Origin: Natrinema pellirubrum DSM 15624
GTDB taxonomy: Archaea; Halobacteriota; Halobacteria; Halobacteriales; Natrialbaceae
Direction: 5' to 3'
Length of the DNA stretch: 64,000 bases
Assembly (NCBI RefSeq): GCF_000230735.2
Contig: NC_019962.1
Span: forward strand, 2,790,001-2,854,000
The notes under the pieces are model-generated. The model was not told where the DNA came from and ran no database searches. It saw only the letters and a program-made list of their open reading frames with translations. Every line of letters begins with the position of its first letter. Position 1 is the first letter of the stretch. The position numbers and the translations under genes are program-made. Positions 26,030 to 34,756 of the stretch are shown here, piece after piece.

Positions 26030-26839
26030 ATGGACATCCGCCGGCTCGCACGAGGGACCGTCGAGTGGAGCCGCATCGAGCGTGTCGTCCGCACGCTGGC
26101 GGATCGCTACGACCGCGAGTCGGTCCGCGTCGAGTTCCTCGAGGCGGACAACTGGCTGTCGACGCCCTGCGTCATCGACGACGAGTGGTTCGTCAAGATC
26201 GTCTCCCGACAGAACGCCCTGGTGCATGCGGTGTTGACGACCGGCCGAAACGTCGGCGCGTTCTCCTCGGGCACCGAAGGCTTCTTCGATCGGTTCGACA
26301 CCCCTCGAGAGATGGTCGAACACGAGTACGAGGCCACCCTCCGAATGCGCGAGATCGGTATCAACGCCCCTCGGCCGATCGATGCCTTCGAGGTCAACGG
26401 ACTGGGCGTCCTCGTCCTCGAGTACCTCCCGGAGTTCCGGTCGCTCGACGACGTGGCCGACGACGCCGTCGCCGAACGCGCGCCGGAGCTGTTCGCCATG
26501 CTCGCAACGCTGCACGACCACGGACTTGCCCACGGCGACCTGCGGGCCGAGAACATCCTGCTGTGTGACGACGAGTTCTACTTCATCGACGCGACCAGCG
26601 TCCACGACGACCGTGTCGACGAGACGACCGCCTACGATCTAGCCTGTGCGCTCGCGGTCCTCGAACCTCGAATCGGGCCTCGAGCGGCCGTCGACGCCGC
26701 TGCGACGGCCTACGGACCCGACACCTTGCTCGCCGCACGGGAGTTCCTCGATTTCGTGCGGCTCCGGCCCGACCACGAGTTCGACTCGACGACGCTGCGC
26801 AGCGAACTCGAGAAGGCGGCCGAGCTGGGCGGGGCGTGA
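26030..26839 (+). CDS. RIO/Bud32-like protein kinase family protein
   Basis: A 269-residue kinase-fold protein. Lys56 in EWFVKIV would bind ATP, an EHEYEATLRMREIG helix supplies the paired glutamate, the catalytic loop is HGDLRAENIL (168-177), and FIDAT (186-190) replaces DFG. The HGD..N / ID pattern fits RIO1-type and lipopolysaccharide-kinase-type atypical kinases. All key residues are present, so it may be active. The target is unknown. It stands divergent from the membrane protein at 24686, with 126 bases between starts. Confidence 0.75.
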   Translation: MDIRRLARGTVEWSRIERVVRTLADRYDRESVRVEFLEADNWLSTPCVIDDEWFVKIVSRQNALVHAVLTTGRNVGAFSSGTEGFFDRFDTPREMVEHEYEATLRMREIGINAPRPIDAFEVNGLGVLVLEYLPEFRSLDDVADDAVAERAPELFAMLATLHDHGLAHGDLRAENILLCDDEFYFIDATSVHDDRVDETTAYDLACALAVLEPRIGPRAAVDAAATAYGPDTLLAAREFLDFVRLRPDHEFDSTTLRSELEKAAELGGA

Positions 26840-27278
26840 GGGCGAGGACCGGTCACGCCCCGACCACAGGCGGCTGCAGGCACGACAACGGACCGTCACC
26901 GAGGAGCGCAGCGAGGAAGCGGACCGATAGACGACTCCGTCTTCGAGCGCCGTACTCGGGTCGGCGGACCGGAACGAGGCGGTCTGCTATCGTGGCAACA
27001 CGGGATGACCACGCCCTCCCCAGCCGATTCGCTCGCTCATCCCTCGCGCACCATCGATCCGCGGCTCACATCGGTTCGCCGCGGAACAGCGCGCGCCACT
27101 GCAGGGCGGATGATCAGGGGGAACGAGACTGCCACCGATACGAGCGAACGTCAGTCCGTCGGCTGAGAGCGGGCTCGAGTCGACGGGATCCACCGGTTTC
27201 ACTCGAAAATCCACACGACCGATCCGTGACATGTGAACGACCAGCAGGATTTTGGCCGCGCCGGTCGTAGTCGATCGT
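26840..27278. other. Gene-free stretch with a dispersed repeat
   Basis: No open frame is convincing. The segment 26968-27040 is, in reverse complement, similar to 31257-31330. The rest shows nothing recognisable apart from the promoter of the aldehyde dehydrogenase that starts at 27279. Confidence 0.5.
26968..27040 (-). repeat. Dispersed intergenic repeat, copy A
   Basis: On the minus strand it contains AATCGGCTGGGGAGGGCGTG, then TGTTGCCACGATAGCAG and GTTCCGGTC, in the same order and near-equal spacing as copy B at 31257-31330. Confidence 0.6.
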
Positions 27279-28859
27279 ATGAGCCAGCAAGCCACTGAAC
27301 AGGTATACGGCCACTACATCGGCGGCGAGTGGACGGAGGGCTCGGGCGATACCTTCGAGAGCGAAAACCCCGCAACCGGCGAGACGCTGGCGACGTTCCG
27401 GCGAGGCACGGCGGCCGAGGTCGATCGGGCGCTCGAGGCGGCGGACGAGGCCTTCGAGGAGTGGCGCGAACTGTCCTACATCGACCGGGCGGAGTACCTC
27501 TGGGACATCTACCACGAGTTGCGCGAGCGTCACCAGGAACTCGGGGAGATCGTCACCAAGGAGTGTGGCAAGGAGATCTCCGAGGGGAAGGCGGACGTCA
27601 CCGAGGCCTGGCACATGGTCGAATGGGCGGCGGGCAACGCGCGCCATCCACACGGCGACGTCGTGCCGTCGGAAGTCGCGGGCAAGGACTCCTACATGCG
27701 CCGTAAGCCGCGCGGCGTCGTCGGCTGCATCACGCCGTGGAACTTCCCCGTCGCGATCCCGTTCTGGCACATGGCCATCGCCCTCGTGGAAGGCAACACC
27801 GTCGTCTGGAAACCAGCCGAGCAGACCCCGTGGTGTGGCCAGATCATCGCGGAGATGTTCGAAGACGCGGGCATCCCCGACGGTGTCTTCAACATGGTCC
27901 AGGGCTTTGGCGACGCCGGCGCGGCGATCACCGACGACGAGCGCGTCGACACCGTCCTCTTTACCGGCTCGGCCGAAGTCGGCCACGGGATCGCCGACAA
28001 AGTCGGGGGTGAACCCGGCAAGCTCGCGGCCTGCGAGATGGGCGGGAAAAACGGGATCGTCGTCACGGAGAACGCGGATATGGACACCGCGGTCCACTCC
28101 GCGGTCATGTCCAGCTTCAAGACGACCGGCCAGCGCTGCGTCTCGAGCGAGCGCCTGATCGTCCACGAGGACGTCTACGACGAGTTCAAGGAACGCTTCG
28201 TCGACATCGCCCAAGACATCGCGGTCGGTGACCCGCTCGAGGAGTCGACGTTCATGGGGCCGGCGATCGAGGCCGACCACGTCGAGAAGATCCACCGGCA
28301 TAACGAGTTGGCCCGCGAGGAGGGGGCCGAGGTGCTGGTCGATCGATTCGAACTCGAGGACAGTGAGATTCCGGAGGGTCACGAGGAGGGGGCGGCTACT
28401 GCCGCCGATGGTGAGCGTAGCGGCAGCTACGCGAACGGCCACTGGGTCGGCCCGTTCGTCTACGAGATCGACTACGAGTCCGATCTGCGCTGTCTCAACG
28501 AGGAGTGTTTCGGTCCCCACGTCGCCCTCCTCGAGTACTCGGGTGATATCGAGGATGCAGTCGAGATCCACAACGATACACCCTACGGGCTGGCAGGGGC
28601 AATCATCTCGGAGGACTACCGGCAGCTCAACTACTTCCGCGACCACGCCGATATCGGACTCGCGTACGCGAACCTGCCGTGTATCGGCGCGGAGGTCCAG
28701 TTGCCGTTCGGCGGCGTCAAGAAATCCGGCAACGGCTATCCGAGCGCCCGCGAGGCCATCGAAGCCGTGACCGAACGCACCGCCTGGACGATGAACAACG
28801 CCGACGAGATCGAGATGGCACAGGGGTTGTCGGCCGATATCACAACCTCCGAGGACTGA
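27279..28859 (+). CDS. NAD(P)-dependent aldehyde dehydrogenase with a loop insertion
   Basis: A 526-residue ALDH, longer than the usual 470-490. PWNFPVAIPFWH is at 153-164, the general base is Glu253 in CEMGG, and the nucleophile Cys287 is in TTGQRCVSSER. Extra length comes mainly from a polar segment at about 358-388 (GHEEGAATAADGERSGSYANG) between two conserved regions. ATG 27279 (MSQQATEQVYGHYIGGEW) is the natural start. Close relatives include piperidine-carboxylate and 2,5-dioxovalerate dehydrogenases, so a semialdehyde substrate is likely but unproven. It is followed by the GlmU-like gene with its own promoter. Confidence 0.9.
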   Translation: MSQQATEQVYGHYIGGEWTEGSGDTFESENPATGETLATFRRGTAAEVDRALEAADEAFEEWRELSYIDRAEYLWDIYHELRERHQELGEIVTKECGKEISEGKADVTEAWHMVEWAAGNARHPHGDVVPSEVAGKDSYMRRKPRGVVGCITPWNFPVAIPFWHMAIALVEGNTVVWKPAEQTPWCGQIIAEMFEDAGIPDGVFNMVQGFGDAGAAITDDERVDTVLFTGSAEVGHGIADKVGGEPGKLAACEMGGKNGIVVTENADMDTAVHSAVMSSFKTTGQRCVSSERLIVHEDVYDEFKERFVDIAQDIAVGDPLEESTFMGPAIEADHVEKIHRHNELAREEGAEVLVDRFELEDSEIPEGHEEGAATAADGERSGSYANGHWVGPFVYEIDYESDLRCLNEECFGPHVALLEYSGDIEDAVEIHNDTPYGLAGAIISEDYRQLNYFRDHADIGLAYANLPCIGAEVQLPFGGVKKSGNGYPSAREAIEAVTERTAWTMNNADEIEMAQGLSADITTSED

Positions 28860-28923
28860 GCCCGTTTCGCCTCTCCCTATCAACGCCCGGCTTGCGTTTC
28901 AGATCCTACTCGGAAACGAATCG

Positions 28924-28928
28924 CTTAT
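28924..28928 (+). promoter_or_regulatory. TATA-like element of the nucleotidylyltransferase gene
   Basis: CTTAT ends 25 bases before ATG 28954, which supports that start over the GTG at 28939. Confidence 0.5.
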
Positions 28929-28953
28929 CCGGGGATTCGTGGAAGGGCCGGAC

Positions 28954-30144
28954 ATGAAAGCAGTCGTTCTCGCGGCGGGCCAAGGAACCCGAATGCGACC
29001 GCTGTCGGAATCGGTGCCGAAGCCGATGCTGCCGGTCGCTGATCGCCCGCTCGCGGCGCACACAGTCGACGCGGCGATCGAGGCCGGAGCCGACGAGATC
29101 GTCCTCGTGATCGGCTACGAGGCCGAGACGGTCCGTGACTACTTCGGCCCCGAGTACCGCGGGGTCCCCGTCTCCTACGCCGTTCAGGAGCGACAGGCCG
29201 GGACCGCCGACGCCGTCAACGCCGCTCGTGACCACCTCGAGGGCCCCTTCGCCGTTCTCAACGGCGACAACCTCTACGATCCGGCGGCGATCGACCGGCT
29301 GTTCGACGCCTGTCCTGCGATCTGTGCGATCGAAGTCGCGGAGCCGTCCAACTACGGCGTCCTGAGTACCGAAGGCGGCCCCGATGGCCCCGTTACCGGA
29401 ATCATCGAGAAGCCCGACGAACCACCGACGAACCTCGCCAACGCCGGCGCCTACGCCTTCCCAGCCGAGGCCCGGCAGTGGCTCGAGGTCCCCGCCAGCG
29501 AGCGGGGCGAACACGAGATCACCGACGTCGTCGCGCGGGTGATCGAGGAGTTCGACATGACACCGGTCACGCTCGAGCGGTGGCTCGACGTCGGCCGCCC
29601 GTGGGAACTGCTCGAAGCCAACGAGTGGAAACTCGCCACCCTCGAGCGCCGGATCGACGGCGACGTGAGCGAGGACGCCCACCTTGAGGGCGACGTGGTC
29701 GTGGAAGCGGGAGCGACGATCGAACCCGGCGTCGTGATCGAGGGCCCGGCACTGATCCGCGAGGGTGCCGAAGTGGGGCCCAACGCCTACGTCCGCGGCG
29801 CGACGCTGATCGGCCGGGACGCCGAGATCGGCCACGCGGTCGAAGTGAAAAACAGCGTCGTCTCCCCGGGCACCTCGGTCAGCCACCTCTCCTACGTCGG
29901 CGACAGCGTCCTCGGGCGAAACGTCAACGTCGGCGCGGGGACGAACGTCGCCAACCTCCGACACGACGATGCCGACATCCGGTTCACCGTCAAGGGCGAG
30001 CGCGTCTCGACTGGCCGTCGGAAGTTCGGCGTCGTCGCCGGCGATGGTGTCAAGACCGGCATCAACACGAGTCTGACCCCCGGACTGAAACTCGAGGGCG
30101 GCGCGACCACGCGGCCCGGGGAAGCCGTCGAGCGGGATCGGTAG
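28954..30144 (+). CDS. GlmU-like bifunctional sugar-phosphate nucleotidylyltransferase/acetyltransferase
   Basis: A 396-residue two-domain enzyme. The N-terminal nucleotidyltransferase domain opens with LAAGQGTRMRPLSESVPKPM, and AVLNGDNLY carries the metal aspartate. From about residue 240 a left-handed beta-helix follows (hexapeptide rhythm: AHLEGDVVVEAGATIEPGVVIEGPALIREG), ending in GDGVKTGINTSLTPG. Archaeal homologues make UDP-N-acetylglucosamine or dTDP/UDP-glucose from the sugar 1-phosphate, for glycan and S-layer glycosylation. Which sugar is used here cannot be read. Start ATG 28954 agrees with the TATA element. Confidence 0.9.
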   Translation: MKAVVLAAGQGTRMRPLSESVPKPMLPVADRPLAAHTVDAAIEAGADEIVLVIGYEAETVRDYFGPEYRGVPVSYAVQERQAGTADAVNAARDHLEGPFAVLNGDNLYDPAAIDRLFDACPAICAIEVAEPSNYGVLSTEGGPDGPVTGIIEKPDEPPTNLANAGAYAFPAEARQWLEVPASERGEHEITDVVARVIEEFDMTPVTLERWLDVGRPWELLEANEWKLATLERRIDGDVSEDAHLEGDVVVEAGATIEPGVVIEGPALIREGAEVGPNAYVRGATLIGRDAEIGHAVEVKNSVVSPGTSVSHLSYVGDSVLGRNVNVGAGTNVANLRHDDADIRFTVKGERVSTGRRKFGVVAGDGVKTGINTSLTPGLKLEGGATTRPGEAVERDR

Positions 30145-30206
30145 TCCGACAGTCCGCTCGAGTGACGGCGGCTCCCCCCTCGGACAGCGTTGCGTCGGCA
30201 ACATCG

Positions 30207-30212
30207 TTTATA
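30207..30212 (+). promoter_or_regulatory. TATA box of the membrane gene at 30237
   Basis: TTTATA ends 24 bases upstream of ATG 30237, the spacing of a leaderless promoter. Confidence 0.6.
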
Positions 30213-30236
30213 GGGGATTAGTGACTTCTCCCGCAC

Positions 30237-30995
30237 ATGTCGACGGCGACGGTTCGCGGCACGATCAGGGGGATGGGGCAGCGAGCGAATCCGGCCTTCG
30301 CGGTCGCGGTGATACTGATTCCGCTGGCCGCCTTGGGCTATGCGGTGACTGTCGCGACGGTCCAGCAACACACCTACGTTCACGTGATGGCGGGGGTTCT
30401 CTGGACGGGGATCGATGTCTTCATGGGTGCGGTCCTCGGCCCGGTCATCGGCGGCTTGGACGACGAGGAGAGTTCGGCGGTGTTCCAGCGGCTCACGCCG
30501 AAGACGGCGTTTCTGCTCCCGTCGCTGGCCTTCGTCACCATCGCGGGCGGGATCACGCTGGCCCAGCGGATCGGTCTCTTTCCCCACGCCGACGCGTGGC
30601 TGGCGCTCTTTACCGCGGTGAACGTGATCCCGATCCTGCTCCTGCTGGGCTGGCGACTGGACGCCTGGGACGACCGCCGCTGGCAGATTCCATTCGCCGT
30701 CGCGACGGTCGGCTCGCTGGCTTGGGTCGCGCTGACGATCGACGGCTTCGCGATGACCGAACCGACCGTCGCGGTGGCACTTGCCCTCGTCACGGTCCTC
30801 TCGGTGCAGGGCTTTGGCTTCCTGTTACCCGGCGAGATCCGGATGTACCGCGAGATGCGCTCGGCCGACCCCGATCCGTCGATCATCGCCGGGATCGGCA
30901 AGCAAAACGCGATGCTCGGCGGCGTCCAGGGAGTCTTTCAGTTGCTTCTCATCCTCGATATGGTGTACCTGCGCTACGGTGGCTTTCCGTTCTGA
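30237..30995 (+). CDS. Multi-span membrane protein, CopD/DUF2269-like
   Basis: A 252-residue protein with about six membrane spans. The phrase HTYVHVMAGVLWTGIDVFMG puts conserved histidines and a Trp in a membrane helix, like CopD-type and DUF2269 proteins that may bind haem or metal. An ending such as GKQNAMLGGVQGVFQLLLILDMVYLR is another membrane helix. Metal binding is inferred only. ATG 30237 is supported by a TATA box. The region after its stop codon is gene-free for more than 600 bases. Confidence 0.6.
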   Translation: MSTATVRGTIRGMGQRANPAFAVAVILIPLAALGYAVTVATVQQHTYVHVMAGVLWTGIDVFMGAVLGPVIGGLDDEESSAVFQRLTPKTAFLLPSLAFVTIAGGITLAQRIGLFPHADAWLALFTAVNVIPILLLLGWRLDAWDDRRWQIPFAVATVGSLAWVALTIDGFAMTEPTVAVALALVTVLSVQGFGFLLPGEIRMYREMRSADPDPSIIAGIGKQNAMLGGVQGVFQLLLILDMVYLRYGGFPF

Positions 30996-31256
30996 CCACC
31001 GATCGGTCGTTTATCGTGCGGTGGCGCGCGCTGTCGGCCGACCTCGTATTGCGAGCGGTGAGCAACGCGAACCGTGAGCCGAGCGAGCGCTAGCGAGGCT
31101 GGCCGACGACACTGTGCGAGGTCTTCGCGAACGGAGTAAGCGAACGGCTCGGAAGACGCGGAGCGTCTTCCGGTGGATGAGTGAGGGAACGTCGTGACCG
31201 AACGTTAGCGCGGAACCTTCGGTTCCGCGAACCATACGAACGGCGGCAGAGCCGCC

Positions 31257-31330
31257 GTGAGCAGCAATCGGCTGGGGAGGGTGTGGCTACTCACTGTTGC
31301 CACGGTAGCAGGACACTCCGTTCCGGTCGC
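31257..31330 (+). repeat. Dispersed intergenic repeat, copy B
   Basis: Contains AATCGGCTGGGGAGGGTGTG, TGTTGCCACGGTAGCAG and GTTCCGGTC, with substitutions scattered relative to copy A at 26968-27040, which is in the opposite orientation. Confidence 0.6.
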
Positions 31331-31466
31331 ACGATCCTACCTCAATGCACGATCTCAATAGTTCATAACTCTCACGAACACTACAGTTGACCTCGAGACG
31401 TTGCTCGAAGCGATCGGAACGAAAGCGAGAGGCGAAAGGGTGGACGAGGAGGCGGGCGCGGTGTAA

Positions 31467-31490
31467 CGCTCGGGTCCCGGGACCCGAGCG
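31467..31490. repeat. Perfect 24-base palindrome
   Basis: CGCTCGGGTCCC followed by its exact reverse complement with no spacer, centred at 31478/31479. It can extrude as a cruciform or serve as a dimer-binding site. Confidence 0.7.
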
Positions 31491-31658
31491 CGCGACGGGC
31501 CGGAGCGACGCGCAATGCCGGGTAGACGTGAAAAGCGTCTGTGCCGGCAGCCAAACAAATGGCGTGGGACAGTAAAAAGTCAGCGGTCGGCGAACCCGTG
31601 TCCGGCCCGCGGTCACAGCCGTCCGTCCGGGCCCGTTACAGCCGCCGGTCCAGCCCCG

Positions 31659-32513
31659 TCACAGCCGTCGGTCCCGCAACGCGGGGAACTCCTCGCGGAC
31701 CTCGGCGACCGTCGCCGGATCGATCTCGGCCGTGACCAGCGCCGGCTCGTCTCCGCTCGAGGAAAGCGCGACGCCCCAGGGATCGTAGACGCTCGAGCGC
31801 CCGAGCAAGGTCGCGTCGTCGAACTCGCCGGCCCCGTTGATCGTCGCCACGTAGGCCTGATTCTCGATGGCGCGGGCCCGCGAGAGGGTCTGCCAGTGTT
31901 CGATGCGGGGGTAGGGCCATGCGCTGGGGACCAAGAGGAGTTCGACGCCGTCGTCGACCAGCCGTCGGTAGAGTTCCGGGAACCGCAGGTCGTAACAGGT
32001 CGTCACGCCGACGGTCAGGCCGCCGATCGTCGCCGTCTCGAGGCGCTGGCCGGGGACCAGCAGTTCGGACTCGGCCGACTCGTAGCCGAAGAGGTGGTGT
32101 TTCCGGTAGACCAGTTGCAGGTCGCCGTCGGAATCGAACAGGGCGGCGGTGTTCGCGAGGCCGTCGTCGGCCGGCGTCGGGACGCTATCGGTCGCGGCGA
32201 GGTCCTCGACGATGGTCCCCGCGAGGACGGCGACGTCGTGATCGGCCGCGGCCGCGCGGAGTCGCCCGAACGTCTCGCCCGCGAACGGCTCCGCCTTGCG
32301 CGCGTAGAGATCGAACGCGAAGTAACCCACGTTGAACAGTTCCGGCAGGGCCACGAGGTCCGCGCCGCGGTCGGCGGCGCGAGCGATCGCCGCCAGCGCG
32401 CGGTCGACGTTGGCCTCGACCTCGCCGGCCTCGACGCGAATCTGTGCGAGCGCGATCGACAGCGAGTCGCCGGACTCACCGCCGTCGTGGTCGGCCTCGG
32501 TCTCGTTGCTCAT
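31659..32513 (-). CDS. Carbon-nitrogen hydrolase (omega-amidase/nitrilase family)
   Basis: A 284-residue amidase with the catalytic triad intact: Glu in LPELFNVGY, Lys in VYRKHHLF, Cys in TTCYDLRFPELYR. The CYDLRFPELYR segment is typical of omega-amidases and related hydrolases that act on omega-amides of dicarboxylic acids or deaminated glutathione. The start at 32513 gives an acidic 18-residue extension before the beta strand SIALAQIRVEAG. It lies 27 bases downstream of the SRPBCC gene on the same strand, so the two may share a message. Confidence 0.88.
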   Translation of the reverse strand: MSNETEADHDGGESGDSLSIALAQIRVEAGEVEANVDRALAAIARAADRGADLVALPELFNVGYFAFDLYARKAEPFAGETFGRLRAAAADHDVAVLAGTIVEDLAATDSVPTPADDGLANTAALFDSDGDLQLVYRKHHLFGYESAESELLVPGQRLETATIGGLTVGVTTCYDLRFPELYRRLVDDGVELLLVPSAWPYPRIEHWQTLSRARAIENQAYVATINGAGEFDDATLLGRSSVYDPWGVALSSSGDEPALVTAEIDPATVAEVREEFPALRDRRL

Positions 32514-32540
32514 ACCTCGAGCGTGGCGGCCCCACCACCG

Positions 32541-32975
32541 TTACTGTGTCGTCTGCAGGTCCCGCTCGAGCGCGCGCTGGAGGTTCCGCAGCTCGGAATC
32601 GAGGTTGCGCTTGAAGAACTTCTCGACGCCGGGGAGCTTGCCGTCGACGTCGAAGTGGTTCTCGAGGCGCGTCCCGTCGTCGGTCTCGACGATCTCGTGT
32701 TCGCCGGTGACGTCCATCACTTTCGACTTGCCGACGAATTTGACGTACTCGGGCGGTCGCCGGGTGACGTCTTCGGTGTTGACCGTCACCGTCTTGCGAA
32801 CGAGCGGGATGGGCAGCGCCACCTGCCAGGTCACGCGCCGGCCGTCCGCGTCGTCGACGGCGTACTCCTCGACGACGCTGATCGCCCGGGCGCGGTTCGA
32901 CGGGTCGGCGATGAACTCCCAGACCCGCTCGGGCGACGCGGGCACGTCGAACGACCGGTCGACACGTACAGTCAT
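32541..32975 (-). CDS. SRPBCC (START-like) family protein
   Basis: A 144-residue helix-grip protein starting MTVRVDRSFDVPASPERVWEFI, the standard opening of polyketide-cyclase/START-like proteins. This is followed by strands around VNTEDVTRRPPEYVKFVG and a long C-terminal helix (FFKRNLDSELRNLQRALE). Such proteins bind a hydrophobic ligand in a deep pocket. The ligand is unknown. Start at ATG 32975 rather than upstream in-frame codons, because the fold begins there. Confidence 0.82.
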   Translation of the reverse strand: MTVRVDRSFDVPASPERVWEFIADPSNRARAISVVEEYAVDDADGRRVTWQVALPIPLVRKTVTVNTEDVTRRPPEYVKFVGKSKVMDVTGEHEIVETDDGTRLENHFDVDGKLPGVEKFFKRNLDSELRNLQRALERDLQTTQ

Positions 32976-33070
32976 GCCCGTACCTCTGCGATTGTTGGAT
33001 AAAAAGGCCGTGGACCCATCGGCGGCGTCGACTCGAGTCGGGCACGGCCGTCGCGGTCCGGCGTGGCCGA

Positions 33071-33295
33071 TCAACTGGTGGTGACTCGCCAGGTCGTCGA
33101 CCGGGCACGACCCCACTTCTCGATGTCGACCTCGTCGGCTTTCTCCGCGAGATGCGGGAGCCGAGCGCCGACCTGTTTCGACGAGAGTCCGATCGCGTCC
33201 GCGATGTTCTTCGCCCGGAAGTACTGTTCGCCGCGGGCCGCGCTCTCGCGGAGATACGAGAGGATCCGTTGCTCTTCGTCGGAGTAGTCCGTCAT
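33071..33295 (-). CDS. Winged-helix protein, DUF7123-like
   Basis: A 74-residue protein: YSDEEQRILSYLRESA, then a turn and AKNIADAIGLSSKQVGARLPHL as recognition helices, then a wing ending in TWRVTTS. The layout is a single winged helix and fits a small DNA-binding family common in haloarchaea (DUF7123-like). It may regulate nearby genes; the target is unknown. Confidence 0.7.
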   Translation of the reverse strand: MTDYSDEEQRILSYLRESAARGEQYFRAKNIADAIGLSSKQVGARLPHLAEKADEVDIEKWGRARSTTWRVTTS

Positions 33296-33406
33296 CGTCC
33301 GTAGGTCCCGCTAGGGGAGCAGCGCTCTTAACTGTTAACGGCAACGGCCCGCGATACCCAGCGAGCGGTCGAAACCGGAGGCATGTGGCCGGGGCTGCCG
33401 ACAACC

Positions 33407-33592
33407 TCAGTAGGAGAAGAGGTGGATCCCGACGACCGCCAGCGAGCTAAAGAGAACGGCCGCGGCGAAGCCCCAGGCCGCCGTTATCTCCGGTGCGCCG
33501 ACGAGCATCAGCAACGCGCCGATCACCGCGAGCGCACCCAGTGCGAGCGCCAGTCCAACGCCTTTGTCCGTCGTTTCGGATTCCGTAGCCAT
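33407..33592 (-). CDS. Small membrane protein, 61 aa
   Basis: ATG 33592 gives MATESETTDKGVGLALALG. Two hydrophobic spans follow (about 11-28 and 34-57). Small two-span proteins of this type are widespread in haloarchaea (DUF7525-like); function unknown. A longer in-frame start at 33631 adds a polar leader without support. Confidence 0.6.
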   Translation of the reverse strand: MATESETTDKGVGLALALGALAVIGALLMLVGAPEITAAWGFAAAVLFSSLAVVGIHLFSY

Positions 33593-33724
33593 GCTCGGGG
33601 GTTGCGTGTGGGGTCCCTTAACTTCACCCATTCCTGACGGATCGAGCGTCGAACGGACGCCGGCCGCTCGGCCACCGATTCGCGGGAGAATCGACCGAAC
33701 GTCTTCGCCACGCTCGCGCGGCTG

Positions 33725-34756
33725 TCACTTGATCGTCGTGTGTTCGGACTCCTCGTTGAGCGCGAGGTTGGCCGCGATTTCTCCGTTTCGGGCCGCGTAC
33801 TGGGCGGTCTGCTCGAGGCTGACCAGCACCTCCCGCACCCGAAGCAGGTCCTCGTTGTCCATCTCCGGCAGCCCCGAGAGGATCTCGTCTTCGCGGGCGG
33901 AGATCTCGTGGAACAGTCCGCGGACCTCGTTGGACTTGTCGTAATCGCGCTCGACGGCCGCCTCGACCGACTTGGTCGTGATCTCGTCGACCAACTCGTT
34001 CAGTTCCCGGATCTCGCGCATGACGGCGCTCTCGACGTTCAGGGTGTGGCCCTCCGTCTCGATGACGATGTCGGCGATGTCCTCGCCGTTGTCGGCGGTC
34101 AGCTCGAGGTTCTTCGCGATCGAGCGGTAGCCGATCAGCGGGAAACCGGTGTTCAGGCCGACTGCCCGCGCGAGGTTGGGGTTCTGGTAGGCCGTAAAGA
34201 TCAGCCGCAGCAGGAGGACGAAGATCTTGTTGGCCTGGCGCTCCCGGTTCAGGGCGCGCTGGGCCAGATCGGGGTTGCCGTGGGCCAGCGCCTTGATTCC
34301 CTCGCCGCGCATCGTCTGGCCGGTCCGCTCTAAGCGCTCGAGGAGGTTGTCGAGCGTGAAGTCCTCGGGGTCGACCGAACAGCGGATCGAGATGCTCTCG
34401 GGGGTCTCCTCGATGACGCCCAGCCCCATCAGCTGGGTCTCGGCCTGGTAGACCGCGTTGATGTGATCCGACTCGAGCGCGCCGTCCTCGCGTTCGATGC
34501 GGATGATGCGGCGGCCGAGAACGTACTGCGCGACGATCGCGCGCTCGACGGCGTCGGCGTCGAGATCGTCGGTGTGGATGATCGCCTCCGTCTCCTCCGA
34601 ACTCGCGGACTCGGGCATCACGGTCAGGGTGCCCTTACCGCTGGTGCGCAGCGAGACCTCATCGCCCTTCTCGACGCCGTGTTCGGACGCCCACTCGGCC
34701 GGGAGCGTCATCGCCAGCGTCGACGGACCGAGTCGTTGGACTTTCCGCGTTTCCAT
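33725..34756 (-). CDS. Phosphate-uptake-type regulator (AbrB-like plus PhoU domains)
   Basis: A 343-residue protein starting METRKVQRLGPSTLAMTLPAEWASEHGVEKGDEV, a SpoVT/AbrB-type DNA-binding hairpin. Two PhoU-like helical domains follow (about 120-330; for example LNRERQANKIFVLLLRLI, then REIRELNELVDEITTKSV). This architecture is typical of haloarchaeal phosphate regulators, which couple phosphate status to DNA binding. No pst transporter genes are in the window, so it acts elsewhere or on its own. Start 34756 is where the swapped-hairpin domain begins; the upstream region is AT-rich (34781-34810). Confidence 0.85.
   Translation of the reverse strand: METRKVQRLGPSTLAMTLPAEWASEHGVEKGDEVSLRTSGKGTLTVMPESASSEETEAIIHTDDLDADAVERAIVAQYVLGRRIIRIEREDGALESDHINAVYQAETQLMGLGVIEETPESISIRCSVDPEDFTLDNLLERLERTGQTMRGEGIKALAHGNPDLAQRALNRERQANKIFVLLLRLIFTAYQNPNLARAVGLNTGFPLIGYRSIAKNLELTADNGEDIADIVIETEGHTLNVESAVMREIRELNELVDEITTKSVEAAVERDYDKSNEVRGLFHEISAREDEILSGLPEMDNEDLLRVREVLVSLEQTAQYAARNGEIAANLALNEESEHTTIK

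Larger units (their letters stand above)
30996..31658. other. Gene-free, hairpin-rich stretch, 663 bp
   Basis: No convincing gene. It holds three hairpins with 3-base loops (31151-31171, 31209-31229, 31241-31257; stems 9, 9 and 7 bp). Next come copy B of a dispersed repeat (31257-31330) and a perfect 24-base palindrome at 31467-31490. A bulged hairpin at 31516-31549 (TGCCGG...CCGGCA outer, AGACG...CGTCT inner) is followed at once by a small GCCA/TGGC stem (31550-31563). It could encode a structured RNA, but I recognise no known family. Confidence 0.5.

Noticed and set aside
26987-27295. Minus-strand frame of 102 codons before the aldehyde dehydrogenase
   Set aside because: It starts inside the aldehyde dehydrogenase coding region and contains the dispersed repeat. 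Its codon pattern is not coding-like.
31287-31616. Minus-strand frame over the 31-kb gap
   Set aside because: Odd composition and no family. It overlaps the dispersed repeat and the palindrome, so it is better read as non-coding.
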